From Clostridia bacterium (GTDB lineage: Bacteria > Bacillota > Clostridia > Christensenellales > Borkfalkiaceae), in the NCBI GenBank assembly GCA_017558825.1, contig JAFYTO010000013.1, forward strand, positions 1 to 62,573: 62,573 nt of DNA, in the 5' to 3' direction. Positions 24,501 to 32,802 of this stretch are shown in pieces; position 1 is the stretch's first letter, and each line of letters opens with the position of its first letter. A program made the translations under genes and the position numbers. Below the pieces are notes generated by a model, which saw only the letters and a program-made list of their open reading frames with translations, was not told the DNA's origin and ran no database searches.

Positions 24501-26907
24501 CGGCACGTTAGCCCTTGTAATGAAAGAAAGCAAGAATACAGGCGAAATTAAAGGTGGCTTATACGTAGGCGGTTTAATTGGTGCGGGTTCTTCCGATACG
24601 AGTGTTTCCGTAATTGAAAAGGCAATAAACAACTCAAAAGTAACTGCAAAAGCAAGGGTTGGCGGTATTGCTGGTGACTTATCTACAATTAACCTTACAA
24701 GCCCATCAAACCTTGGCTCTACAATAATTGCTACTGAAACTTCTATTGAAAGCAGTAATAAATACGCATATTTAGGTGGTTACGTAGGTTTAGCTAGCAA
24801 CTCAAATATTTCTTCAGCAACAAATAGCAGTGATATTATTTATAAAGCAACTTCTTGCGAAGGTAACTACGTAGGCGGTATTGCAGGTTACAGTACTGGT
24901 ACTTTTACAGACTGTAAAAATACTGCAATTATCAATGCTCCTAAATCAAACTACGTTGGCGGTATTGCTGGAAGATTAGCAAAAAATTATGATTATACCA
25001 TTAAAAACGTTGTAAATACGGGCGAAATAACTGGTAATACTTACGTTGCAGGTATTTTTGGCGAGTGGTATAACGTTTACAATATTAAGGACAGTAATGC
25101 AAGAATAGTTAATGCTATCGGCTTTGAAAATAGCGGTAATATTAAAGGCACGGGCAACTACGTTGGCGGTTTAATGGGTAACGCAACCTTTGAAGCTCCA
25201 TATTACTACATTAAATACGAAGGCGAATGGAACGGTACTTTGGCGCTTGTAATGCGTGCACCAAAGAATACGGGCGATATTGAAGGCGCGTTATACGTTG
25301 GCGGTTTAATTGGTAAAGTTTATACAGACAGTGGCACTTCTATGATAGAAGAAGGCGTTAACAGTAGCAGCGTTAAGGCATATGCAATAATTGGTGCAAT
25401 AGCGGGCGAAACTTCAACAATTAAGTTAGTAGAAACTTCAAATAGAAATTCTACTGTAACTGCTCTTGCAACTTACGATAGTGGCTCAAGTAAATATGCT
25501 TACGTTGGTGGCTACGTTGGTTATGCGGGAAATACTGTTATTGAAAACGCAGTTAATAACGTCACTATTGATTACTCTGCTACCTTATGCGTAGGTAACT
25601 ACGTTGGCGGTATTGCAGGTTACAGTACTGGCACTTTTGAAAATTGTGTAAACAATGCAACAGTTTACGCTCCTAAATCAAGTTACGTTGGCGGTATTTC
25701 AGGCAGATTAAGCAAATCCCGCAACTACAATATTACTACCGTTAAAAATACTGCAAACATTACGGGGGTAACTTACGTTGCAGGTATTTTTGGAGAATGG
25801 CATAATGAAGAAAATATTAAGGATAACAACGCAAGAACGGTTAATGCTATCGGTTTTGAAAATAGTGGTAAAATTTTAGGCACGGGCAACTATGTTGGTG
25901 GTTTAGTCGGTATGACTTACTTTGACGCTCCATATTACTACATTAAATACGAGGGTGAATGGAACGGCACGATTGCTCTTGTTATGAAGGAAAGTAAAAA
26001 CACGGGTGACGTTGAAGGTGTTTACTATGTAGGCGGTTTAATGGGTAGAGTTTATACCGATAGCAGTCAATCTAACTTTATTGAAACTTCAAGCATTGCA
26101 AACGTTAAAGCAGAGGCTATAACAGGCGCATTGTTTGGTGAAGCGGAAACTGTTAAGTTAACCGCAACAACTAACGAAGGCTCAACTCTTACTGCAACCG
26201 GCACTTATGTTGACGGAACTAATAATTACGCATACGTTGGCGGCTACGTTGGTAGAGCGTATAACGTTACAATTACGGACAGCGTTAACACCGTTAACGT
26301 TGATTATAGTGGCGAACTTTGTTTAGGTAACTACGTTGGTGGCTTTACAGGCTACAGTTCTGGCATATTTACAAACGTAGAAAATAAAGCAACGGTTTAC
26401 GCACCAAACGTAAATTACGTTGGTGGTATTTCAGGCGCACTTGTTAGAACTCACGCTTACAATATTGAAAACGTTAAGAATACGGCAAATATTACGGGTA
26501 ATACTTACGTTGCAGGTATTTTTGGTTATTGGTTAAACGAACACAATACCAAAGATAATAGTGCAAGAAGAGTTGACGCTAACAACTTTACAAACACGGG
26601 CGATATTATAGGCTCTGGTAATTACGTTGCGGGTTTAATTGGATACCTTAAATTTGACGCTCCATATTACTACATTAAATACGAAGGTGAATGGAACGGT
26701 CAACAAATGCTTTATATGAAAGATGCAGTTAACAGCGGTAACGTAACGGGTGTAGAAAACGTTGGTGGTTTAATGGGCTACTGCTATACTGATAGCTCAA
26801 CTAGCGAATTATTCACTTACACTCAAACGGGTGTTGTTACAGGCGTTAATAAAGTTGATAATTTAATTGGCGAAGTAGCCAACTTAAAGTTACCGGCTGT
26901 AGAATAA
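21550..26907 (+). CDS. Giant InlB/GLUG-repeat lipoprotein (1785 aa)
   Basis: A lipoprotein signal peptide with the lipobox LALVGC near residue 26 is followed by a Gly/Asp linker. Residues about 35-640 contain several InlB B-repeat (Listeria-Bacteroides) modules with the pattern LGYNFLGYYD and ITLYAKW. From about 680 to the end come GLUG-type repeats of the form YVGGLIG and NTGDI. The last 975 residues are organised as four copies of a 244-residue unit. The protein is probably anchored in the membrane and exposed at the surface, with an adhesive or scaffold role, as proposed for related gut bacterial proteins. AAGG at 21536 is a modest binding site. It is the first of three large lipoprotein genes and ends with its own terminator. 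Confidence 0.85.
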   Translation: MKGKRVSILILLLTLAITACLALVGCSGGGDDDTVQVNVTFDLCYQPSNGSQTSTVKIDAEDDSATLNYLGVSYTRLGYNFLGYYDSKEAGVQIFDESGNQLIPISADITLYAKWSVVTYQKTFTSTSANANVDAIEPLNVQIQQVFSTLPQPEMAEGFEFVGWATAELNNGGVLISNGTTVKGEYKTVSASNSSVWLNNSSFVAVVDVSKFTVSLIDYENSENNQELTYNYNAAISNLPVLENDDEKMIEFVGWSTDYYTYKPYTSEAICQSVKQDIELYAFYYEYKILEFYIDNTENFVPVKIYDRADVTFEMPDIPNPGRRLVGWYNTRLFNTSPITRVYYNQAITKLYGKYELIDYTAKFDLNGGSVTECGELSTALGATELDNITYNVESEIELPVLEKERFTFKGWYRSDDETKTPIRDIEQGTYGDFTLIAKFEGDKRKVIYHANEGSLGVNYKLVEYYSDYVLDIPTSDIHGFFGWYLDENFEIQLTDANGKGVANPKWTSYDEETHVYAKFLQKRYIILSSSHLDAGSVELKDHYVEGETVNIEVEAKEQYSVEGIMVNGVKVSSNSTYEFTMPADDIMLHVVYNPKTYTITLEVGENEYCSKNSATVQYGELFTLPVAFKEGYRFVGWEYVSSGRAKILTNSDGTSKDGYLYTSNITAKPYYVVDKTNKDIIIKSVADLIKIRDDASATYQLVANINMQGRIWEPFDFSGTFNGNGYTISNLTINKDSGNVAMFNKLTGKVDGLTFANLNVISTSYTGASVAGVCYELDGGSITNCVIESGKIGGEVGSAGGFVALLTSGTINNCVNKANVETDTTNTNGSYAIGGIVGFASAGTITNCTNYGAIESKIYVGGIVGRSKDGSSLVLNHLANYGSVTGDESYVGGIIGRYDRDKEYSITNLLNTGKIEGVDYVGGLFGYWENAYNTKDNNARKVVVNAFENSGTVIGEGNYVGGLIGKVYFDAPYYYIKYEGEWNGTLALVMKESKNTGEIKGGLYVGGLIGAGSSDTSVSVIEKAINNSKVTAKARVGGIAGDLSTINLTSPSNLGSTIIATETSIESSNKYAYLGGYVGLASNSNISSATNSSDIIYKATSCEGNYVGGIAGYSTGTFTDCKNTAIINAPKSNYVGGIAGRLAKNYDYTIKNVVNTGEITGNTYVAGIFGEWYNVYNIKDSNARIVNAIGFENSGNIKGTGNYVGGLMGNATFEAPYYYIKYEGEWNGTLALVMRAPKNTGDIEGALYVGGLIGKVYTDSGTSMIEEGVNSSSVKAYAIIGAIAGETSTIKLVETSNRNSTVTALATYDSGSSKYAYVGGYVGYAGNTVIENAVNNVTIDYSATLCVGNYVGGIAGYSTGTFENCVNNATVYAPKSSYVGGISGRLSKSRNYNITTVKNTANITGVTYVAGIFGEWHNEENIKDNNARTVNAIGFENSGKILGTGNYVGGLVGMTYFDAPYYYIKYEGEWNGTIALVMKESKNTGDVEGVYYVGGLMGRVYTDSSQSNFIETSSIANVKAEAITGALFGEAETVKLTATTNEGSTLTATGTYVDGTNNYAYVGGYVGRAYNVTITDSVNTVNVDYSGELCLGNYVGGFTGYSSGIFTNVENKATVYAPNVNYVGGISGALVRTHAYNIENVKNTANITGNTYVAGIFGYWLNEHNTKDNSARRVDANNFTNTGDIIGSGNYVAGLIGYLKFDAPYYYIKYEGEWNGQQMLYMKDAVNSGNVTGVENVGGLMGYCYTDSSTSELFTYTQTGVVTGVNKVDNLIGEVANLKLPAVE
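23980..26907 (+). repeat. Four in-frame 732-bp tandem repeats inside the lipoprotein gene
   Basis: The motif PYYYIKYEGEWNG begins at nucleotides 24460, 25192, 25924 and 26656 (first residue Asp or Glu of the segment). The spacing is exactly 732 bp (244 codons) three times. The units are similar but not identical. The left boundary is estimated by counting four periods back from the stop. Confidence 0.8.
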
Positions 26908-26913
26908 TAAAAT

Positions 26914-26957
26914 TTAACCTTGCTACTTAAAAATAGGTGGCAAGGTTAAGGCATTTT
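26914..26957 (+). terminator. Terminator-like hairpin after the giant lipoprotein gene
   Basis: TTAACCTTGC (26914-26923) pairs perfectly with GCAAGGTTAA (26940-26949), with a 16-nt loop, followed by GGCATTTTT. It separates this gene from the next lipoprotein. Confidence 0.65.
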
Positions 26958-27069
26958 TAAAAAGATTGTTTAAAATATTAAAACGGCTTTAAAAAACGGT
27001 CAAATTAAGTGTTTTAAAGTGCGTTACAAAATATATTGCGTAAAGTAGGCGCGAGTTAAGGGAAGTTTT

Positions 27070-28293
27070 ATGAGAAAAATTATTACTTGGATTTTAATCA
27101 TTATAGGTGTAATGTGGTTTTTTGGCGGATGTGACAGCTGTGGCGGCTGTGATGATTGTAGCGGTGGTTGCGATTTAACAAGGGGTTGCGACAGTGGTTG
27201 CAGTGTTGACAGTTGCGAAAAGGAATACAAAGGCGAAATTACTATGAATATTCATAGGAATGACGGCAGTGTTTTAGTGGTCAAAGGCAATAGAGAATAT
27301 GGCAAGAAAAACACTATTTTCAACAATTCTGGCGATTATGAAACTTTTGGTAATTATACAATTCCAGAAAGAGTTGGCTATAATTTTGGTGGCTTAGAAT
27401 ACACAGATGTTAATGGATATAGTAGAACATTATTAAGCAACAGTGGATATATAAACTATGAAAACTTATGGAAAATTAAAGATAAGTCTACTATAGAAGT
27501 ATACGAACGCTGGAATGCTATTTATTATAGAGTGAGTTACGTTACTAGTGCAGGACAGTTTGGCTCTTATAGGCAAGATGCAGATTACTGTATGGGTAGC
27601 CAAATTGTACTTGACAGTAACATACAAGAAGTGTTTAACAGTGAGTCTCACCCAAGAAAGACGCAAGTTGGTTATACCGCATATTTTGAAAATAATAATG
27701 GCGACACTGTTGAATTGCCTTGGACTTTTGACCAAACGTTTAATGAAAGTCATATAGAATATTTTAAAAACGTTAAATATGGCGATAAAAAGATTTTTGT
27801 AAAAGCAAACTGGGTTTCAGACACTGTTCAAGTTAAACTTCACTTTAAGTATAAAGACGGTAATGACATTGACGAAATTGAACAAACTCTTACTGTTGGT
27901 TATGATGAAGACCTTACTAAATATTTTGAAGAATACGTTGATGCTCCAAAAAGGCAATTCTTTGGTTGGTATTTAGACGAGGCGTTTGAAGCTTCTGCAC
28001 CACGCGAAATTAGTGCAAGCCATGCAAATACCCCGCTTGTGCTTTATGCAAAACATTTAGAGTTTAAAGAAATTTATATTGACTTGCAAGACGGAAACGG
28101 TCCACGACTTGCTCGCGCTTATGAAGACAACGAAACGTTTTTAATTCAAGATAGTAAGGGTGCATATACTATTCAAATTCCTGAAAAAAGTGGCAAGCTA
28201 TTTTATGGTTTAAGTCTTAATCCGCAAGAAGAAGAGAGAACGCTTTACGTTGATATTATAGAAAGCGGAACATACTATCCAACTTATAACTAA
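27070..28293 (+). CDS. Cys-rich membrane-anchored InlB-like protein (407 aa)
   Basis: An N-terminal hydrophobic helix (ITWILIIIGVMWFFGG, about 4-19) is followed directly by a segment of eleven Cys between residues 20 and 50 (GCDSCGGCDDCSGGCD, then RGCDSGC and DSC). The first Cys could be a lipobox Cys (FGGC), so it may be a lipoprotein. The rest is beta-rich. YFEEYVDAPKRQFFGWYLDE near residue 290-305 and LVLYAKHLE are the InlB B-repeat signature, and earlier ERWNAIYYRVSYVTS is a diverged copy. No enzyme motif is seen. It has a good AAGGGA site and lies between two other large lipoprotein genes. Confidence 0.7.
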   Translation: MRKIITWILIIIGVMWFFGGCDSCGGCDDCSGGCDLTRGCDSGCSVDSCEKEYKGEITMNIHRNDGSVLVVKGNREYGKKNTIFNNSGDYETFGNYTIPERVGYNFGGLEYTDVNGYSRTLLSNSGYINYENLWKIKDKSTIEVYERWNAIYYRVSYVTSAGQFGSYRQDADYCMGSQIVLDSNIQEVFNSESHPRKTQVGYTAYFENNNGDTVELPWTFDQTFNESHIEYFKNVKYGDKKIFVKANWVSDTVQVKLHFKYKDGNDIDEIEQTLTVGYDEDLTKYFEEYVDAPKRQFFGWYLDEAFEASAPREISASHANTPLVLYAKHLEFKEIYIDLQDGNGPRLARAYEDNETFLIQDSKGAYTIQIPEKSGKLFYGLSLNPQEEERTLYVDIIESGTYYPTYN

Positions 28294-28295
28294 GA

Positions 28296-28316
28296 TAAAA
28301 AAGGAAAAACCTTTTT
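28296..28316 (+). terminator. Short A/T-rich terminator-like hairpin
   Basis: AAAAAGG pairs with CCTTTTT around AAAAA, just after the stop of the Cys-rich protein. The stem is weak, so partial read-through to the next lipoprotein gene is likely. Confidence 0.5.
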
Positions 28317-28353
28317 AGATAAAAGTAAAAAATTCATTTTGGAGGAAAGATAA

Positions 28354-31300
28354 ATGAATGCAAAAAGAAAAATAGTTCTAATGATTTTAACTGCTTTTTG
28401 TATGATATTCGGCTTAATTGGGCTTGTTGGCTGTGGCGGTGGTTCACTTGAGGCACCTACGAATATCAAATACGATGGCAATAGTTGCCGTATCACTTGG
28501 GACAAAGTAGAGGGTGCAACTGAATACGTTATTCAAATTAACGAAGGTAACGCTAACAAATGTGGCTTGGAATCTTTTCCATACGATGCACAAGGCACTG
28601 AAATAGTTGTTAAAGTTAAGGCTGTAAACAAGGGAAAGAAAAAGACTATTGAGTCAGAAGAAACGGTAATGAACTTTATGCCTCTTCCTACAATTACAGA
28701 TTTAACTGTTTCTCAAACGGGTGTTGTTTCTTGGAAGGCACAACAAGGCTGCGTTTACGAAGTAATGGATAATGGCACGGTTTCTCCAGCAACAATTGCT
28801 ACTAATAAAATTGAAACTCATGCCGTTGGTGAACACTTATATAAAGTTCGCCCTGTAATGCCTGGTGACAATGCTTACTATTCATACTGGTCAGAAGCAA
28901 TTGCAGTTACTCAACTTGCACAAGTTGATAGTGCTTCTATTAAGTATGACGGTTCTTATATTTACTTTGACACTGTTGGCGCTGCAAAATATAATATTTA
29001 CATAAACGGCTTACTTCATAACGAAACTGAAGAAGTTAAAAATGGTAAATATTTATACGATGCAAGAGAAGGCAACTTTAAAGTTCAAGTGCAAGCTATT
29101 GGCGACCACTTAACTTCTTTTGACGGTGCTAAGTCCGATGAAAAAACTTTCAAGTTCTTACAACAAGTAACAGGCGTTAAAGTTGAAAACGGCGTTATCA
29201 CTTGGGATAAAAATGACGATGCGGACGGTTACGAAATTAAAATCAAAAAAGGTTCAACTGAAAAAGTTTACACTACTACTGAAGAAGCATTTGATGATGC
29301 AAACGTTCTTACAGCATCAACAACTATAGAAATTGCTGTTAGAGCTATTGCAGATGACGTTACTTTCTTTAGTAAGTTTAGTGACGTTAAGTCAGTTTCT
29401 ATCCTTCCAGCTCCTGTTATTACTTGGGACGAATTAACTTCACTTGACGGTGGCGAAAATTCTATTAAGTGGAACGAAGTTGCAGGTGCAACTAGCTACC
29501 TTGCTAACGTTGAATACCCTGACGGTACAAGCAAGTCAGAAGAATTAAGTTTTACTGCTCAAAACTATTCTAACCTTTATGAAAAGGTTGGCAAACATAA
29601 AGTTACCATCACTGCTCTTGCAGACAAAAAAAATGATAATATTTCTTCTTCACGCCCATCTAACGTGATTATAGTTGACCGTTTAGCACCTGCACAAAAG
29701 ACTGCTAACGTTGATAACTTTATTACAAGTGACCCTAATAACGTTAAGAAAGGCGTTACCGTTACTTGCTATGACGAACATATTAACTGTAAGTATGCGT
29801 TATTTAAAAACGGTGCGGAAATTGTGGTAAGTGATAGTCCACAAATTAACGTTCCTTATGACAAATTATTTGAACAAGAATATTTAACAGGTCAAGTTAT
29901 TACTTTTGAAATTAAGAGAATGGGTGCGGGCGCTACTTATAACAGAGACCAAATTAACGTAATGCTCAACTCTAAAGACGAAGATAATCTTGCGTTTGAC
30001 ATTACTATTTTATCTACTCCACAAAACGTTTATATGGACGGTTTCCAAATTCGTTACGATTCAGTTGCAAACGCTACGGACGGTTATAGTATTAGCATTA
30101 GCGGTAGCGCGTCTGCTATTACGGAAACTACTACAAGTAGAGATATTTCAAACAGTTTAGTTGAAGGCACTTACAATATTCAAGTTTGCGCAAGGGGTAA
30201 CGGCAAAAACGTTCTTCCATCAAATTATAGCGCACCTATTGAAGTTGTTCGTTTAGACGCTCCTGTAATAGAAAGAATTGATATGGACGAATCTGGTGGT
30301 AGATTAGAGTTTAGCGAACCTATTCATGGCAACGCTCAAGGCTATAAACTCGTTCTTAACAACGTTGAACAAGATTCCGTTGTTTACACTATTGACAATA
30401 TGAACGCGCTTATTGAAACCGCTGGTACAGACGTTAAGATTAAAGCAGTAGCAAACTACTATCAAAACCAAACAGAAAAAACGGGCACTTACTATATGAC
30501 TTCACTTGCAAGCCCTTCAAAGAGATTTGTTAAACTTCAAGCGCCAACAAACTTATCGTTTACAAACGATTCGTTAACTTGGAATATGACAGGCCTTAAC
30601 ACTACTCAACTTGGCAAGATTTCATACTTAGTTTACGACGATTCTAAAGATACAACAATTTCTCAACCTGTTTCTGAAAGGTCAATTAACTTTACAACAG
30701 TTCCAAAATTCGTTGGTGGTAGAGATTACGTATTTAAAGTTCAAGCAATTGGTGACGGTGTTGAATTTATTAGTAGTGAAGTGTCTCAAGCTAAACAAGT
30801 TTACAAACTTGAAACACCAGAAGTTGAAAAAGACAAAGAAAGCGGCGAATATTATTGGTACGGCGTTTCACAAGCATCTTCTTACGCTGTTACTATTGAC
30901 GGTGTTATTGCCGCTACTATTCCACACGCAACGGCAGGCCAAATTTATAGATTTGACCCTGTAACGTTCTTAAAAGATTTAGGCACTTACAACGTAGAAG
31001 TTGTTGCAGTTGGTAATAAAGCCGTTGGCGCAACTCCAACTATCAACTCCGCAGTATTTGCAATTCAACAAGAAGTTGTTCAACTTTCTATACCTACTTT
31101 TGCTGTTTCATATTCACACAGTCAATATAACGTTGAAGGTAAAATCCAAGTTTCAGTTACTCACGAAACTCCATTTGCAAGCGGTTATAGATACGTTGTT
31201 GGTGGCAATACTTCAACAGAATCTAATAGCGAAAGCACTACTTACGAATTTAACCCTAACGGCACAGGCACGTTTAGAGTTGACGTATTTGCAAAAGGTA

Positions 31301-31644
31301 GCACGTTTGATAATAACGGTAACTTTACTTTAGATTCACAAAGTAACGGTACACAAGCTATTACTCTTCTTGGTGCGGTTAACGCTCAAAGCATTCAACT
31401 TAACGACTGGAAAGTTAAGTGGACTGCCGTTGAAAACGCGGTTACTTATAGAGTTGAAATGTTTGTAAACGGCGGTGTTGAAGCAGCATACGTTTACGAA
31501 GGCGCACAATTATCTTTCAACGTTCCTAACGTTCATAAGAGTGCGAACTCTATTCAAGTTAAGGTAACGGCTGTAGGTAACGGCACAACTATTATTACGG
31601 GCTTAACTACAACTTCTAATGAATTTGTAAATTTACAAGACTAA
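28354..31644 (+). CDS. Fibronectin-type-III-like repeat lipoprotein (1096 aa)
   Basis: A signal peptide with lipobox IGLVGC near residue 27 and a GGG linker is followed by about eleven modules of roughly 85-95 residues. Each has the pattern of a proline-linked start (LEAPTNIKYDG), a central ITWDKVEGATEYVIQIN strand pair and a VKVKAVN-like strand, matching bacterial Fn3-like domains. Examples lie near residues 35, 115, 195, 270, 360 and 760. There is no catalytic domain, so it is a binding or spacer protein on the cell surface. A strong site (GGAGGA) precedes the ATG. It is followed 7 nt later by the HELSH membrane protein and is surely co-transcribed with it. Confidence 0.8.
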   Translation: MNAKRKIVLMILTAFCMIFGLIGLVGCGGGSLEAPTNIKYDGNSCRITWDKVEGATEYVIQINEGNANKCGLESFPYDAQGTEIVVKVKAVNKGKKKTIESEETVMNFMPLPTITDLTVSQTGVVSWKAQQGCVYEVMDNGTVSPATIATNKIETHAVGEHLYKVRPVMPGDNAYYSYWSEAIAVTQLAQVDSASIKYDGSYIYFDTVGAAKYNIYINGLLHNETEEVKNGKYLYDAREGNFKVQVQAIGDHLTSFDGAKSDEKTFKFLQQVTGVKVENGVITWDKNDDADGYEIKIKKGSTEKVYTTTEEAFDDANVLTASTTIEIAVRAIADDVTFFSKFSDVKSVSILPAPVITWDELTSLDGGENSIKWNEVAGATSYLANVEYPDGTSKSEELSFTAQNYSNLYEKVGKHKVTITALADKKNDNISSSRPSNVIIVDRLAPAQKTANVDNFITSDPNNVKKGVTVTCYDEHINCKYALFKNGAEIVVSDSPQINVPYDKLFEQEYLTGQVITFEIKRMGAGATYNRDQINVMLNSKDEDNLAFDITILSTPQNVYMDGFQIRYDSVANATDGYSISISGSASAITETTTSRDISNSLVEGTYNIQVCARGNGKNVLPSNYSAPIEVVRLDAPVIERIDMDESGGRLEFSEPIHGNAQGYKLVLNNVEQDSVVYTIDNMNALIETAGTDVKIKAVANYYQNQTEKTGTYYMTSLASPSKRFVKLQAPTNLSFTNDSLTWNMTGLNTTQLGKISYLVYDDSKDTTISQPVSERSINFTTVPKFVGGRDYVFKVQAIGDGVEFISSEVSQAKQVYKLETPEVEKDKESGEYYWYGVSQASSYAVTIDGVIAATIPHATAGQIYRFDPVTFLKDLGTYNVEVVAVGNKAVGATPTINSAVFAIQQEVVQLSIPTFAVSYSHSQYNVEGKIQVSVTHETPFASGYRYVVGGNTSTESNSESTTYEFNPNGTGTFRVDVFAKGSTFDNNGNFTLDSQSNGTQAITLLGAVNAQSIQLNDWKVKWTAVENAVTYRVEMFVNGGVEAAYVYEGAQLSFNVPNVHKSANSIQVKVTAVGNGTTIITGLTTTSNEFVNLQD

Positions 31645-31651
31645 TTAGGCT

Positions 31652-32470
31652 ATGGTTAAAGAAATATTTTTAAACGTATTATTTCAAGCGGTAATGTTTA
31701 TTGTATTCATTTACGCGTTTGGTTACGTTATTTCACTAATTAATAAAATGTTTTATAAGGTTACTGGCAACGGACTTGGTGTGTGCGTTGCCACAGGCCT
31801 TATTGGCACGCCTATACACGAATTAAGCCACGCAATAATGTGCATATTATTTGGGCATAGAATTGAAGAAATGCGCTTGTTTCAGCCAGATTTAAAAACG
31901 GGAGTTTTAGGCTATGTAAATCACTCGTATAATAGAAAAAACCTATTTCACGTTCTAGGTAATTATTTTATTGGCGTTGCGCCAATAGTGGTTGGCAGTT
32001 GTTTTATATACTTAATGCTATACCTTTTAATACCTACTACTTTTTACGAGTTGGTTGGCGCTATGACTGACCTTGCTTGGTATCAAATAGATTTTGGCGG
32101 AAATATGTTTTTGTTTGGCTTTGACGTATTTGCTACTGCTTTAAAAACAGTTTTTACGTTTGACGTGTTTGACTTTAAAACAATTATATTTTTTGTTATT
32201 TGTTTATGTATAGCACTTCATATGAATTTAAGCAGTGCAGATATAAAAGGCAGTTTAGGCTCTATTCCGCTCATTGTTATTTTACTTATAATAGTAAACA
32301 CAATCATGTATTTTGTTGGCGGAGTTGGTTACGATGCCTTTTTAGAAGGTGTTTCGGTGGCAAGCGCATATCTTATAGCGGTGCTTTCGTTAAGTTTAGT
32401 ATTTTCGGCTATAATACTAGCGCTAGGGCTTATAATTCGCCTATTAAAAAAATTAATTTTTAGAAGATAA
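31652..32470 (+). CDS. Multispan membrane protein with a HELSH metalloprotease-like motif (272 aa)
   Basis: The protein has about six membrane spans. After the first span comes GLIGTPIHELSHAIMCILFG (residues about 48-67), an HExxH zinc motif in a membrane helix as in M50 site-2 proteases. ALHMNLSSADIKGSLGS near residue 190 follows a later span and may hold the third ligand Asp. The overall size is small for M50 enzymes with PDZ domains. It starts 7 nt after the Fn3 lipoprotein gene and is the last gene before a long hairpin. A role in processing or release of the lipoproteins upstream is an inference from the gene order and the motif. Confidence 0.6.
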   Translation: MVKEIFLNVLFQAVMFIVFIYAFGYVISLINKMFYKVTGNGLGVCVATGLIGTPIHELSHAIMCILFGHRIEEMRLFQPDLKTGVLGYVNHSYNRKNLFHVLGNYFIGVAPIVVGSCFIYLMLYLLIPTTFYELVGAMTDLAWYQIDFGGNMFLFGFDVFATALKTVFTFDVFDFKTIIFFVICLCIALHMNLSSADIKGSLGSIPLIVILLIIVNTIMYFVGGVGYDAFLEGVSVASAYLIAVLSLSLVFSAIILALGLIIRLLKKLIFRR

Positions 32471-32472
32471 TT

Positions 32473-32532
32473 AAAAAAAGAGTGTGTTAGCCGAATCCCT
32501 TGTAGGGACTCGGCTGTTACGCACTCTTTTTT
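32473..32532. terminator. Long palindromic terminator (repeat A, copy 2)
   Basis: AAAAAAGAGTG (32474-32484) pairs with CACTCTTTTTT (32522-32532). Inside, AGCCGA-A-TCCCT pairs with AGGGA-C-TCGGCT around TGT. The inner 20 bases equal those at 2994-3013. It ends the lipoprotein-protease unit and could work in both directions. Confidence 0.75.
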
Positions 32533-32584
32533 ATATGCAAATTTTTACGTTGCCTAACTATTACTTGTAACTTTACGCTATTGT

Positions 32585-32758
32585 GGGCGGATATGGAATC
32601 CGCCCCTACGAAAATATAATAAGGTTTATTTAACACCGTAGGGGAGCATTCAATATGCTCCCTAAATAAAAGGGCGGATATGGAATCCGCCCCTACGAAA
32701 ATATAATAAGGTTTATTTAGCACCGTAGGGGAGCATTCAATATGCTCCCTAAATAAAA
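32585..32758. repeat. Two tandem copies of an 87-bp palindromic repeat (repeat B)
   Basis: Unit 1 (32585-32671) and unit 2 (32672-32758) differ at one position. Each unit has a first hairpin (GGGCGGAT / ATCCGCCC), a second hairpin (GGGAGCAT / ATGCTCCC), and CCCCTACG pairing with CGTAGGGG across the middle. Together with repeat A they fill the 332-bp gap 32471-32802; no gene is present there. An apparent minus-strand frame is a by-product of the repeat. Confidence 0.85.
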
Positions 32759-32802
32759 AGCCACCGTGTAAAAGCAGTGGCTATATCTATATATAATATA
32801 TA

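Noticed and set aside
32517..32723. Minus-strand frame of 68 codons across repeat B
   Set aside because: The frame is made of two copies of the 87-bp palindromic unit and has no independent start signal.
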